From: Candidatus Binatia bacterium | GTDB taxonomy: Bacteria > Desulfobacterota > Binatia > HRBIN30 > BPIQ01 | NCBI GenBank assembly: GCA_026004195.1 | Contig: BPIQ01000001.1 | Span: 587,871-651,870 of the forward strand | Reading direction: 5' to 3' | Length of the DNA: 64,000 bases | In this document: one piece after another, positions 35,284 to 43,942 of the stretch | How positions within the stretch are numbered: position 1 is the stretch's first letter | How the letters are laid out: each line of letters opens with the position of its first letter | Position numbers and translations under genes: made by a program | The notes under the pieces: model-generated | Database searches by the model: none | What the model was told of the DNA's origin: nothing | The model's input: the letters and a program-made list of their open reading frames with translations, nothing else

Positions 35284-36066
35284 TCACCCGCTCCCGGTCT
35301 CGATCTCGCCCCGAAGCAGACGGAGCACCTCGTCGTGCACGAGCCCGTTCGAAGAAACCCCCCCGCTCCCGTAGATGGTCGGGTGGCCGTCGAGGTCCGT
35401 GAAGCGACCTCCCGCCTCTTCCACGAGAATTTTCACGGCCGCCATGTCCCACGGCTTCAAGTCGAGCTCGAGCATCGCTTCCGCCTGCCCTCGGGCGACG
35501 CACAGGTGGCCCAGGTAATCCCCGTAGGCACGTTGCCGGACCGAACGAGCCACCAGCCGCCCGAGAGCGTCCCATCTGCCGGCCTTCTGCCACGCTTGCA
35601 GGCCCCCGAAGACCAGCATGCTCTCCTCGATCCGGGACCGCCGGGACACCGCGAGCCTCCCCCGGGGGCCGTAAGCGCCTTCCCCTCGCACCGCGTAGTA
35701 CGTCTCGCCCGAGACGGCTTCGTGAACCACCCCGAGCACCACTTCCCCCTCCCGCTCGAGAGCGAGCAGCGTGGCAAAAAAAGGGAGGCCGCGGACGAAA
35801 CTTTTCGTCCCGTCCAGGGGGTCGACGATCCACCGGACGCGGTCGTTCCCACGGCTGCCGAACTCCTCCCCGAGGACTCCGTAGGAGGGAAACTCCGCCT
35901 CGAGAATCCGCACGATCGTGGCTTCCGCCTCCCGATCGGCGGCGGTGACCGGCGATGCGTCGGCCTTGCGCTCGACGGCCAGCGGTTCGCCGAAGTATTT
36001 CCGCAGGATGTTTCCCGCTTCCGCCACCGCGCGCCGCGCGGCGGCAAGTTCTCGGTCGAGCCGCAT
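35284..36066 (-). CDS. Inositol-monophosphatase-family phosphatase (histidinol-phosphatase/HisN-like)
   Basis: A protein of 260 residues. Metal-site motifs GEEFG, WIVDPLDGTKSFVRGLPFFATLLAL and KPWDMAAVKILVEEAGG are present. The GTKSFVRGLP version and length are closer to the HisN-type histidinol phosphatase than to true inositol monophosphatase, and its operon partner argJ is also an amino-acid biosynthesis gene. ATG 36066 is seven bases from a predicted -10; an in-frame start at 36102 would overlap the -35. Confidence 0.88.
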   Translation of the reverse strand: MRLDRELAAARRAVAEAGNILRKYFGEPLAVERKADASPVTAADREAEATIVRILEAEFPSYGVLGEEFGSRGNDRVRWIVDPLDGTKSFVRGLPFFATLLALEREGEVVLGVVHEAVSGETYYAVRGEGAYGPRGRLAVSRRSRIEESMLVFGGLQAWQKAGRWDALGRLVARSVRQRAYGDYLGHLCVARGQAEAMLELDLKPWDMAAVKILVEEAGGRFTDLDGHPTIYGSGGVSSNGLVHDEVLRLLRGEIETGSG

Positions 36067-36073
36067 CGCGCGC

Positions 36074-36102
36074 ACTCTAGTCGAGGGTTCACCGGCGGGC
36101 AA
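36074..36102 (-). promoter_or_regulatory. Promoter of the HisN-like/argJ operon
   Basis: On minus, TTGCCC (36097-36102), 17-base spacer, TAGAGT (36074-36079), seven bases before ATG 36066. Part of it lies inside the end of the upstream membrane-protein gene (stop at 36089). Confidence 0.55.
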
Positions 36103-37720
36103 TTCTTTTCGCCCCTCGGGCCGCGAGCATCGCCCGAAGTCGGCGGGCCTCCTCGACCCACCCCGCCTCCTCGAGCAGGACCGCCGCTTCCTCGAGCGAA
36201 GGGTTCCGGAGCGCGCCGCCCCACTCCAGGAGCCGACCGACTTGCCGACGCACGGCCGGCTCGGGCCCGAGCTCCCGGAGGAGATCGCGCAGGAGCGTCG
36301 TTCGCGCGAGCACGGACGGCGGCAACTCGAAATACGACACTTCGGAGTACGTCGATTTCCTTCCGACGAGTTGGGTCACGTAGTACACCTCGGGGCTCTC
36401 GGCGGGGCTCAAGTCCACGACGACCCGGGTCCGGAGTCTCGACTCGAGTGCTGCCCAGCCGGGATGCAGGCGGGAGCGGTCGGACACCACCACCCACGCT
36501 CTCTCCGCAGGAACGAGCCGCGCAGCCTCCTTGTGCGGTGGCAGGCCGGGACGCGAGCCCATGCGCCGCTCGAGTTCCGGCGCGTAGAAAAGGAGTCCCC
36601 TGGCTGCGAGCGGTGCGAGGACGAGCGCGTCGGGAGCGAGGTTGGGGGTGATCACCGCAGCGGCCGCCCGCCAGTCCGGCCCCGTGCGCCCACCGACGGC
36701 AGGCGGAAAGGCGCGGAGCCACCACGTCCCGAGAACGACGACGGACGTCGCAGCCGCGAGGGGAGCGAAAAGACGAGCTCGGCGCGCGAGAAGGGACCCG
36801 ACTCTCCAGAGGAAGAGGCCGGCCGGCACGGCGAGGAGCACGAAAGGCGCCGCACTCTCCGCTCCGACCGTCCGGGAGGGCCACCGGAGAAACCCGACGA
36901 ACGCGGGAAGCAGGCACCCGAGGAGCCAGGTGCGCTCGCCGCTGCGGGCCAGAAAAAAACCCCCGAGGGCCGAGGCGGCGAGAAAGTAGAGTTCCGGCCC
37001 CGTCCGCCAGGACGGGGGAGAAAACATCGTCCGGGGAGAAAACCGGCCCGCGAGCGCGAGCGCCCCTAACACCCCGAGGAGCGTGACGCCCGAGGCAGCG
37101 GCCAGAACCCGTCCGGCTCTCGCCCGACTCTCGGCTTGCCGGAGACCGGCCACGCAGGCGAGGAGCGCGAGGGGGAGGACGAAGGCGAGAAAGAAAAACC
37201 GGCCGGCTACCAGAGCCAGAGCCGCGCCCACCACCTCTCCGAGCCCCCGACTCCCCCGGACGAACGCCCAGGCACTCGCCCAGAACCAGACGAGGAAAAG
37301 ACCCGTCGCCGCCGCGGCATCGACACGTCGCGCGTCCTCGACGAACGGGGGGCAAAAGGCGACGAGGGCTCCCGCAAGGAGAGCGGGTCCCCGCCCTACC
37401 ACGCCGATCTCGGCAAGAGCGAGCGTCGCCAGGACGGCTCCGGTTCCGGCGAGCACGAAGGGAAGCCTGACCCAGGCTTCCTCGAGCCCGCGCTCCGTGA
37501 ACGGAAGCTCGACGAGGAAAACCAGGGGGGAAATTCTCGGAGGCAGAGGCGCGACACGCACCGCGGCCGGCCTTCCCTCCCGGGCGGAGCTCACGTAGGC
37601 GATTTCCCACTCCGAAAGGGACGGTTCGCCGACGCGAAAAGCACGGACCCCGAAGGCGCCGAGAAGGAGCAAAAGGCTCGCGAGAAACCAGGCCCGGGGG
37701 GCCGGGGCCGACCCGGTCAC
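36089..37720 (-). CDS. Polytopic membrane protein, GT39/ArnT-like (GT-C fold)
   Basis: About 543 residues with eleven or more hydrophobic helices. After the first helix a loop carries SLSEWEIAYVSSAREG, which resembles the first periplasmic loop of GT-C enzymes, where an acidic residue is catalytic. Helices fill residues ~80-330, then a soluble domain of ~200 residues carries ERAWVVVSDRSRLHPGW and YYVTQLVG. It probably moves a sugar from a polyprenyl-phosphate donor to an exported target; neither is identified. GTG 37720 is chosen because the first helix follows; the small 83-residue gene lies upstream. Confidence 0.8.
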   Translation of the reverse strand: MTGSAPAPRAWFLASLLLLLGAFGVRAFRVGEPSLSEWEIAYVSSAREGRPAAVRVAPLPPRISPLVFLVELPFTERGLEEAWVRLPFVLAGTGAVLATLALAEIGVVGRGPALLAGALVAFCPPFVEDARRVDAAAATGLFLVWFWASAWAFVRGSRGLGEVVGAALALVAGRFFFLAFVLPLALLACVAGLRQAESRARAGRVLAAASGVTLLGVLGALALAGRFSPRTMFSPPSWRTGPELYFLAASALGGFFLARSGERTWLLGCLLPAFVGFLRWPSRTVGAESAAPFVLLAVPAGLFLWRVGSLLARRARLFAPLAAATSVVVLGTWWLRAFPPAVGGRTGPDWRAAAAVITPNLAPDALVLAPLAARGLLFYAPELERRMGSRPGLPPHKEAARLVPAERAWVVVSDRSRLHPGWAALESRLRTRVVVDLSPAESPEVYYVTQLVGRKSTYSEVSYFELPPSVLARTTLLRDLLRELGPEPAVRRQVGRLLEWGGALRNPSLEEAAVLLEEAGWVEEARRLRAMLAARGAKRIARR

Positions 37721-37742
37721 GTCCCTGCCCGGCCGGTTCGAC

Positions 37743-37994
37743 TCAGTACTGTTCCCGGACCGAATCCAGGTCGCGGGAACGCGGGAGGACGGCACTCCAG
37801 TTCGAGCCGGGCGGCGGCTTGAGCCGGAGAGGGTCGCTCACCACCCTCACGACGATCCCGAACGGGAGGACGACGACGAAGTAGAGCAGCGTCATGATCA
37901 CGCGAGTGTTGAAGACTCCGACGGCGTGGGCGAAGCGTTTCCACCCCTCCCAGAGTCGGCGCCAGACACTCGCGGGTTCCGAGGAGTCCTGCAT
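37743..37994 (-). CDS. Small single-pass membrane protein of unknown function
   Basis: Eighty-three residues. A Trp-rich amphipathic start (WRRLWEGWKRFAHAVG) leads to one membrane helix (IMTLLYFVVVLPFGIVV) and a Pro-rich tail. Small proteins of this form occur with glycan-export and carbamoyltransferase genes in deltaproteobacterial genomes, but I do not recognise a named family. It sits 22 bases upstream of the GT-C protein in the same direction, likely one operon. The ATG has a GGGGAAA ribosome-binding site. Confidence 0.72.
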   Translation of the reverse strand: MQDSSEPASVWRRLWEGWKRFAHAVGVFNTRVIMTLLYFVVVLPFGIVVRVVSDPLRLKPPPGSNWSAVLPRSRDLDSVREQY

Positions 37995-38042
37995 GCTTTC
38001 CCCGTGCCACGACGCGCGGGGTTTCTCAACGCCTTTCCGGTC

Positions 38043-38396
38043 TCAGCCCGTGTAGCCCCACTTGCGCTTGTTCGCCTCGACCTGCTCGGCCGTGGGACGT
38101 TCTTTTTGCTCGTGCTTCGCGACCTCGAAGTCGCTCGTGAATTCCATGATCTTGTAGTTCAGCGCGATGTCCTCGCGGAAAACCTCCGGCACGGCCGCTT
38201 CCTCGAAAATGGCCTGCCAGGGACACTCGGGCTCGCAGGCTCCGCAGTCGATGCACTCGTCCGGATGGATATAGAGCTGGTTGGGAAAGGTCTCCGTGTC
38301 CGTCCCCTTGTACTGGTAGATGCAGTCCACCGGGCAAACCGCCACGCATCCGGTATCCAAGCAGTCCCGACAGAGCCGAGTGATGATGTACGCCAT
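38043..38396 (-). CDS. FdxA-type ferredoxin with two iron-sulfur cluster motifs
   Basis: A protein of 117 residues. The N-terminus has [19 protein letters not shown] and a second motif [12 protein letters not shown]; the extra spacing in the first is typical of [3Fe-4S][4Fe-4S] FdxA ferredoxins. A ~55-residue acidic and basic C-terminal extension follows. It is a soluble electron carrier. It lies nine bases after an Rrf2-type regulator gene with an AAGGAGG site, so its level probably responds to that regulator. Confidence 0.93.
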   Translation of the reverse strand: MAYIITRLCRDCLDTGCVAVCPVDCIYQYKGTDTETFPNQLYIHPDECIDCGACEPECPWQAIFEEAAVPEVFREDIALNYKIMEFTSDFEVAKHEQKERPTAEQVEANKRKWGYTG

Positions 38397-38405
38397 GATT
38401 CCTCC

Positions 38406-38957
38406 TTACCCTTGCCCGGTCCACCTTGCCGGCGATCCGGGTTCGACGTTCTGCCGCAGCCGGGGGAGGAGCCCCCGACCGTCCGCGATATCCTGGAGCG
38501 TGATGCCGTCGAGGTACCTCGCCAGGAGAACCTGAGCTCCTCGCCAGACGGCGATTTGCGTGCAAACCGGCGCGAAGCAGCAAAAGGCTTCTTCCTCCTC
38601 GACGCATTCCATCAAGCAGAGCTTTCCCTCCACGCACTCGTAGACCGCCCGCAACGTCACGTCTTCGGGGGAACGGGAAAGGCGGAAACCACCCCGAGCC
38701 CCGCTCACGGACTCGAGGAGACCGCCGGAGACCAGAAGCCTCAGGATCTTCGAGAGGAAGTGCTGCGGAATCTGCTGCCGCTGCTGGATCTCGCTTCGCG
38801 GGACGACACGGCCCGGAGTCTGTGCCGCCACGTAGCAGAGAGCCCTGACCGCGTAGTCCATCCGGCGCCCCACGTTCAGCAGCGAACTCCTCCGCCGGCG
38901 TCTCTTCCCCCCCTCGCGCACCCGCGCGGGGGTCTTCGACTCCGGACTCCGTACCAT
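38406..38957 (-). CDS. Rrf2-family transcriptional regulator with a cysteine cluster
   Basis: About 183 residues. The winged helix begins NVGRRMDYAVRALCYVAAQ, with recognition region QIPQHFLSKILRLLVSGGLLE and wing GARGGFRLSR. The Cys-rich part (CLMEC ... CC ... C) lies where IscR and NsrR hold an iron-sulfur cluster, so redox or NO sensing is likely. Start ATG 38957 fits the promoter at 38990-39018 and has GGAGG just upstream; longer frames reach 39011. The C-terminal extension is longer than in IscR. Its direct partner is the ferredoxin gene. Confidence 0.9.
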   Translation of the reverse strand: MVRSPESKTPARVREGGKRRRRRSSLLNVGRRMDYAVRALCYVAAQTPGRVVPRSEIQQRQQIPQHFLSKILRLLVSGGLLESVSGARGGFRLSRSPEDVTLRAVYECVEGKLCLMECVEEEEAFCCFAPVCTQIAVWRGAQVLLARYLDGITLQDIADGRGLLPRLRQNVEPGSPARWTGQG

Positions 38958-38989
38958 GGTCCTCCGCAGGGCAAGATCCTCGACCCCGC

Positions 38990-39018
38990 AACATAGACTT
39001 CCAAACTCCACCTTGCAA
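38990..39018 (-). promoter_or_regulatory. Promoter of the Rrf2-ferredoxin operon
   Basis: On minus, TTGCAA (39013-39018), 17-base spacer, TATGTT (38990-38995), about 33 bases before ATG 38957. Confidence 0.55.
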
Positions 39019-39030
39019 CCGCTACCGCGC

Positions 39031-40695
39031 TCAGCGAGCGAGAAGGGCGCGGGCGATGACCTTGAGTTCGAGAATGGGCTTGACCCCCTCGAAGATCGGC
39101 AGGACGAGCGCGTCCACGACGTATCGCGAGATCGGGAACTCCTCCGCGTAGCCCCAGCCGCCGTGGAGGAGCTGCCCCTCCTGGGTCACCCACACGGCCA
39201 CGTCCGAGGCGAGAAGCTTGGCCATGGCAGGCTCGAGCGCGGCCGATTCGTCCTCGTCCATCCGACGCGCGGCGGCGTAGGTCAGTTGTCGGGCCGCCAT
39301 GACGTGCGTGGCCATCCTGCCGACCTTGTACTCCGTCAAGGGAAACTTTCCGATGGGCCGGCCGAACTGCCTCCGATCGTTCGCGTACTCGCACGACCGC
39401 TCGAGCGCCGCCTGCGCCACGCCCGTCGCGCGCCCGCCGGTCTGGAGCCGCCCCGCCGCGAAGCCGCCCATCTGGAGATAGAACCCCTTTCCGAGCCCTC
39501 CCTCCTCGCCGACGACGTTTTCCGCGGGCACGAAGTACTTCTCGAACTGCAGCGTGAACGAGTGCATCCCCCGGTAACCGGGCGTGCGGTCGGCCTTGCC
39601 CGTGATGGTCCCGCCGTGGGGTTGCTTCATGACGAACTCGTGCCCGTAGAAGGGGTCTTTCTCCACGATGAAGAGAGAGAGCCCCCTCGCGCCCTTCGAG
39701 GGGTCGGGATCGGTCCGCGCGAGCAATGCGAGGATGTCGGCGCGCCCCGCGAACGTGGACCACGCCTTCGCGCCGTCGAGAACGTACCCCTTGCGCCCGC
39801 CGACTTCCGCGGGCGTGGCCCGGCACTGGACCGAGGCGACGTCCGACCCCACGTCGGGCTCGGTCACGGCAATGGCCACCATGCGTTTCCCGCTCGCGAT
39901 CAGGGGAAGCCACTTTCGTTTCTGACGCTCCGTGCCCCCGCGCAGCAAGGCCTTTGTCAGGATCTCCGGACGGGTGATGAGACTCCCGCCCGCCGCGAGC
40001 GAGACGGCCGACAACTCTTCGGTCGTCACGATCATGGCGGGGTTTCCCATCCCGCTACCACCGTACTCTTCGGGAACGGACAGCCCGAAGTATCCGAGCT
40101 CGGCCATCTTCGCGACGATCTCGTCCGGCACGAGCTCGTCGTTGCGGTGGATCCGATCCGCGTGGGGGGCGATCTCCCGCCGCGCGAACTCCCGGACGGA
40201 ATCCCGCGTCAGCGCGAGCTCCTCGGGCTCGAGCCACCAGTGGTTCTCGCCCCGTGTTTCGATGGCGTGCCTTCCCACGGCGCGAACGCGGGATTCGGAG
40301 AGTGCCTCCCGCACGGCCGCACGCACCGACGGCGACCCGAGGCCGCTCCGGAGAAACGCCTCGTCGATCCCGAACCGCGCGCCGTGAACCTCGAGGAGCG
40401 AGAGGGCCTTCTGCGCGACCTCGCCCGCGAACACCGCACCCATCTCGCGCAAGACCTCGGGCCCCTTCCCCGCCTCTTCCGCCGCTCGCACGTAGTCGAG
40501 AAGGCTCTCCACGGCGGCCACCTCCGTGGCCAGATAAGCCAGGCGTTCGCAGTCGACCTGCTCCTCGTCGATCCCCCGCCCCTTCCCGGTCTTCTGCGCC
40601 ATCCGCTCGACCGCGAAATCCACCGCCGAGCGCAAGGCATCGCGCAGAACTCCCAGGGATCGCCATTCGACGGGTACGGTACGTTCTTCCGCCAT
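39031..40695 (-). CDS. mcd: (2S)-Methylsuccinyl-CoA dehydrogenase-like acyl-CoA dehydrogenase
   Basis: A protein of 554 residues, longer than ordinary acyl-CoA dehydrogenases because of a helical N-terminal extension of ~150 residues. That extension and total length are typical of methylsuccinyl-CoA dehydrogenase. The core has AVTEPDVGSDVASVQ, DGAKAWSTFAGRAD, DRRQFGRPIGKFPLTEYKVGRMA and HGGWGYAEEFP. It oxidises (2S)-methylsuccinyl-CoA to mesaconyl-CoA in the ethylmalonyl-CoA pathway. The adjacent malyl-CoA lyase and ethylmalonyl-CoA mutase genes strongly support this call. Confidence 0.85.
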   Translation of the reverse strand: MAEERTVPVEWRSLGVLRDALRSAVDFAVERMAQKTGKGRGIDEEQVDCERLAYLATEVAAVESLLDYVRAAEEAGKGPEVLREMGAVFAGEVAQKALSLLEVHGARFGIDEAFLRSGLGSPSVRAAVREALSESRVRAVGRHAIETRGENHWWLEPEELALTRDSVREFARREIAPHADRIHRNDELVPDEIVAKMAELGYFGLSVPEEYGGSGMGNPAMIVTTEELSAVSLAAGGSLITRPEILTKALLRGGTERQKRKWLPLIASGKRMVAIAVTEPDVGSDVASVQCRATPAEVGGRKGYVLDGAKAWSTFAGRADILALLARTDPDPSKGARGLSLFIVEKDPFYGHEFVMKQPHGGTITGKADRTPGYRGMHSFTLQFEKYFVPAENVVGEEGGLGKGFYLQMGGFAAGRLQTGGRATGVAQAALERSCEYANDRRQFGRPIGKFPLTEYKVGRMATHVMAARQLTYAAARRMDEDESAALEPAMAKLLASDVAVWVTQEGQLLHGGWGYAEEFPISRYVVDALVLPIFEGVKPILELKVIARALLAR

Positions 40696-40711
40696 CGTCG
40701 TCGGAAGGCTT

Positions 40712-40741
40712 CCCTTAGCACCGTGCCCCCCTCGAAGCCAA
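40712..40741 (-). promoter_or_regulatory. Putative promoter of mcd
   Basis: On minus, TTGGCT (40736-40741), 18-base spacer, TAAGGG (40712-40717). It lies in the 140-base divergent gap with mcl. Confidence 0.4.
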
Positions 40742-40750
40742 CGGTGCGGT

Positions 40751-40779
40751 TTGCTTTCCCGAAGCCTGCCCGTTAGGGA
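40751..40779 (+). promoter_or_regulatory. Putative promoter of the malyl-CoA lyase gene
   Basis: TTGCTT (40751-40756), 17-base spacer, TAGGGA (40774-40779). It is back to back with the mcd promoter, so both may share a regulator. Confidence 0.4.
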
Positions 40780-40835
40780 TTGACGCGAGCCGGAAACGCC
40801 CGGCGAGTCGGAAACCGAAAAGGGGGTATCGCTCG

Positions 40836-41873
40836 ATGTTCGTTCTCGACGGAGGCCGAAGGTTCGTCATCCCGCGAACGGAACTCACCTACCCGGGCCA
40901 CAACATGAAGTTCCACCAGAACGCAGCCGACCCGGTGAAATCCCCGGTCGACCACGTCATGGCGGATTTCGAGGACGCCTGCCCGTACGAGTTCAAGGGT
41001 GAAAAAAGCCGCAAGGTCATGGTCGAGGCTCTGAACACCCTCGACTTCGGAGAAAAGGTCGTCACCGTCCGCCCCAACAACATCCACTCTCCGTTCTTTC
41101 TCGAGGACGTCGAAGCCGTCGTGCTCGGGGCGCCGAACCGCTTCCACGGCATCATCCTGCCGAAAACGCGGGGGCCGGAAGACATCGTTCACCTCTCGAA
41201 ACTTCTCGACCACCTCGAACGGCGAGCCGGTTGGAAGTACCGGCTGCAAATCGAGGCTCTGATCGAGACCCCGCACGCGCTCATCCGGGCCTACGAGATC
41301 GCCACGGCTTCGGACCGGATGGCGGGCCTCATCTTCGGCATCGCGGACTTCGCCGCCACGCTCGGCGTGCGCGAGATCGTCGAAGAGCAGAACCGGAATT
41401 TCCACTACGCCAAGCAGGCCATGGTCGTCGCCGCGAAAGCCGCCGGGCTCCACGCGATCGACAACGTGTACCTCCGCCTGGTCCGCAAGGACGACCCGCC
41501 CGAGCGGGTCGCGGAAATCGAACGGGGACTGCGGGAGAAAAACCTGGGATCCGCCGCGCTCGGCATGGACGGGACGTGGGTCATCCACCCGCAGCAGGCC
41601 AAGATCTGCAACGAGTGCTACACGCCGAGCCCGGAGCAGGTGGCCCGCGCCAAACGGGTGATCGAACTCTACCACGAGAAAGGCGGAGGCTCGATGGCGG
41701 ACCCCGAAACCGGAGAAATGATCGACGAGGCCACGATCAAGATCGCGCTCATGGACCTCGCCAAAGCGGCACAGGCCGGGCTCGTGAGCCGGGAGTACCT
41801 CGCCGAGCAGGCGGCGAAGTCCAAAAGCGTGACCGGCTACGACATCCTCGAACTCATGCGCCGAGCCGTCTGA
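40836..41873 (+). CDS. mcl1: L-malyl-CoA/beta-methylmalyl-CoA lyase (HpcH/CitE family)
   Basis: A protein of 345 residues. The CitE-type barrel shows ADFEDACPYEFKG (metal-binding acids), QIEALIETPHALIRAYEIA with the second metal Glu, and GMDGTWVIHPQQAKICNECY. It splits beta-methylmalyl-CoA to glyoxylate and propionyl-CoA, and malyl-CoA to acetyl-CoA and glyoxylate. Between mcd and ecm it gives the expected last steps of the ethylmalonyl-CoA pathway. The end overlaps the convergent ecm gene by 20 bases. Confidence 0.86.
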   Translation: MFVLDGGRRFVIPRTELTYPGHNMKFHQNAADPVKSPVDHVMADFEDACPYEFKGEKSRKVMVEALNTLDFGEKVVTVRPNNIHSPFFLEDVEAVVLGAPNRFHGIILPKTRGPEDIVHLSKLLDHLERRAGWKYRLQIEALIETPHALIRAYEIATASDRMAGLIFGIADFAATLGVREIVEEQNRNFHYAKQAMVVAAKAAGLHAIDNVYLRLVRKDDPPERVAEIERGLREKNLGSAALGMDGTWVIHPQQAKICNECYTPSPEQVARAKRVIELYHEKGGGSMADPETGEMIDEATIKIALMDLAKAAQAGLVSREYLAEQAAKSKSVTGYDILELMRRAV

Positions 41874-43863
41874 GTCCGGGCGCTCCGGCTCGCGCCCCGG
41901 CGCCTCCCGAGGAACGCTCGAGTTCCGCGACGAACTCCGAGACGATTCGAGTGAAGCTGGCCTCCCCGGGCCCGTAGATCCCGGCGACGCCGAGTTCCCG
42001 GAGGCGCGCCCGATCCGGCTCGGGAACGATGCCGCCGACGAACACCGGAACCCGCACCCCCCTCGCGCGCAGCAGCTCGAGCACTTTCGGGACGAGCGTC
42101 ATGTGGGAGCCGGAGTGGATGGAAATCCCGACCGCGTCCACGTCCTCGTCGGCTGCCGCCTGCGCGATTTCGGCCGGAGAAAGCCGGATTCCGTTGTAGA
42201 CGACCTCGAACCCGGCCTCGCGGGCTCGCACCGCGAGCTGTTCCGCGCCGTTCGAGTGGCCGTCGAGCCCGGGCTTGGCCACGAGAATGCGGGGAGGCCG
42301 CCCGAGCTTCTCGGAGAGGTCGCGCACCCGCGCCCGCAGAGCTTCGAGCTCCCCGCCCTCGCCGCGGACCACGAGCCCCTCGAGTCCCGTGGGCGCCCGG
42401 TACTCTCCGAACACCCGCCGGAGAACCGACGCCCACTCTCCGGTCGTGACTCCCGCGTGCGCGGCACGAATCGACGGGGGAAGGATGTTCGCTCCGGTGC
42501 GCGCCGCTTCTTCGAGGGCGCGGAGCGCGGCCTCGGCCTCTCGCGCGTTCCTCTTTTCGCGGAAGGCACGCAAGCGTTCCACCTGCCGGCGCTCGCCCTC
42601 CGGGTCCACGACGAGAAAGCTCCGGGCGTCGGAGGAGAGCAGCGGGCTCGGTTCGGTCTCCGTGAACCGGTTCACCCCCACGACGACGATCTCCCCCGCC
42701 TCGATGCGGCGTTGCCTTTCCGCATGGCTCGCCACGAGACACCGCTTCATCTCGCGGATGGCCCGTTCGAGGTCTCCGAGGCTCTCGATGCGGCGGAGTT
42801 CCTCCTCCGCGGCTTCCTCGAGACTTCGGACCTTTTCCTCCACGACCACGGACCCCTCGAAGAGATCGCGGTCGTACTCGAGCAAATCCGTCTCGTAGGC
42901 CAGCACCTGCTGGATCCGGAGAGACCACTGCTGGTCCCAGGGGCGTGGCAAGCCGAGCGCCTCGTTCCAAGCCGGAAGTTGCACGGAGCGGGCACGCGCC
43001 TCCTTGGACAGGGTAACCCCGAGCATCTCGAGGACGATGCGCTGGACGTTGTTCTCCGGTTGCTGCGCCGTGAGTCCCAGCGAGTTGACCTGGACGCCGT
43101 AGCGGAAACGCCGGAGTTTCGGGTCCTCCACGCCGTAGCGCTCGCGCGTGAGCCGGTCCCAGAGACGCGTGAACGCCTTCATCTTGCACATTTCTTCGAC
43201 GAACCGGATGCCGGCGTTCACGAAAAAAGACATCCGGCCGACGACCTGGGGCACGGGGACGCCGGGGCGCCGTCGCACGCGGTCGAGCACGGCGAAAGCG
43301 TTGGCCAGCGTGAAGGCGATCTCCTGCACCGGTGTCGCCCCGGCCTCCTGGAGGTGGTAGCTGCACACGTTCATGGGATTCCAGTTCGGGACGTGCCGGA
43401 CCGTGTACTCGATCACGTCGACCGTGAGCCGGAGGGACGGCTCGGGCGGAAAGATGTAGGTGCCCCGGGAGAGAAACTCTTTCAGGACGTCGTTCTGCGT
43501 CGTGCCGCGTAGCACGGCCGGGTCGATCCCCCGCCGCTCGGCGAGCGCAACGTAGAGCGCGAGCAGCCAGGGGGCCGTCGCGTTGATCGTCATCGAGGTG
43601 TTCATCCGCTCGAGCGGAATCCCCTCGAAGAGAAGCTCCATGTCTTCGATGTGGCAGACGGGCACGCCGACCTTGCCGACCTCCCCTTCGGCCATCGGGT
43701 CGTCGGAGTCGTAACCGGTCTGCGTCGGGAGGTCGAAGGCCACGCTGAGACCGGTCTGTCCCTTGGCCAGGTTTTTCCGGAAAAGATCGTTCGCCGCGCG
43801 GGCATCGGTGTGCCCCGCGTAGGTGCGCATGAGCCACGGAGCGTCCGCCATGCTGCTCTTCAT
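41854..43863 (-). CDS. ecm: Ethylmalonyl-CoA mutase (MeaA family)
   Basis: A protein of 669 residues with catalytic and B12 domains fused. The N-terminus MKSSMADAPWLMRTYAGHTDARAAN and GLSVAFDLPTQTGYDSDDP are characteristic. The substrate barrel has YHLQEAGATPVQEIAF and GLTAQQPENNVQRIVLEMLG; the cobalamin domain has AKPGLDGHSNGAEQLAVRA (base-off His) and the GGIVPEPD segment. Length and N-terminus favour ethylmalonyl-CoA mutase over methylmalonyl- or isobutyryl-CoA mutase. It converts ethylmalonyl-CoA to methylsuccinyl-CoA, the substrate of Mcd. An ATG at 43851 is an alternative start. Confidence 0.85.
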   Translation of the reverse strand: MKSSMADAPWLMRTYAGHTDARAANDLFRKNLAKGQTGLSVAFDLPTQTGYDSDDPMAEGEVGKVGVPVCHIEDMELLFEGIPLERMNTSMTINATAPWLLALYVALAERRGIDPAVLRGTTQNDVLKEFLSRGTYIFPPEPSLRLTVDVIEYTVRHVPNWNPMNVCSYHLQEAGATPVQEIAFTLANAFAVLDRVRRRPGVPVPQVVGRMSFFVNAGIRFVEEMCKMKAFTRLWDRLTRERYGVEDPKLRRFRYGVQVNSLGLTAQQPENNVQRIVLEMLGVTLSKEARARSVQLPAWNEALGLPRPWDQQWSLRIQQVLAYETDLLEYDRDLFEGSVVVEEKVRSLEEAAEEELRRIESLGDLERAIREMKRCLVASHAERQRRIEAGEIVVVGVNRFTETEPSPLLSSDARSFLVVDPEGERRQVERLRAFREKRNAREAEAALRALEEAARTGANILPPSIRAAHAGVTTGEWASVLRRVFGEYRAPTGLEGLVVRGEGGELEALRARVRDLSEKLGRPPRILVAKPGLDGHSNGAEQLAVRAREAGFEVVYNGIRLSPAEIAQAAADEDVDAVGISIHSGSHMTLVPKVLELLRARGVRVPVFVGGIVPEPDRARLRELGVAGIYGPGEASFTRIVSEFVAELERSSGGAGARAGAPGLRRLGA

Positions 43864-43906
43864 ACCAAGCGGACCGGACCTCTCGCAAACCTCCCCGAGG
43901 TTCGGC

Positions 43907-43935
43907 TTGAAAAGACCCTTGCGAGCCAGCAGAGT
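43907..43935 (+). promoter_or_regulatory. Putative promoter of the FG-GAP protein gene
   Basis: TTGAAA (43907-43912), 17-base spacer, CAGAGT (43930-43935), then seven bases to GTG 43943. Confidence 0.45.
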
Positions 43936-43942
43936 CTTGAAG

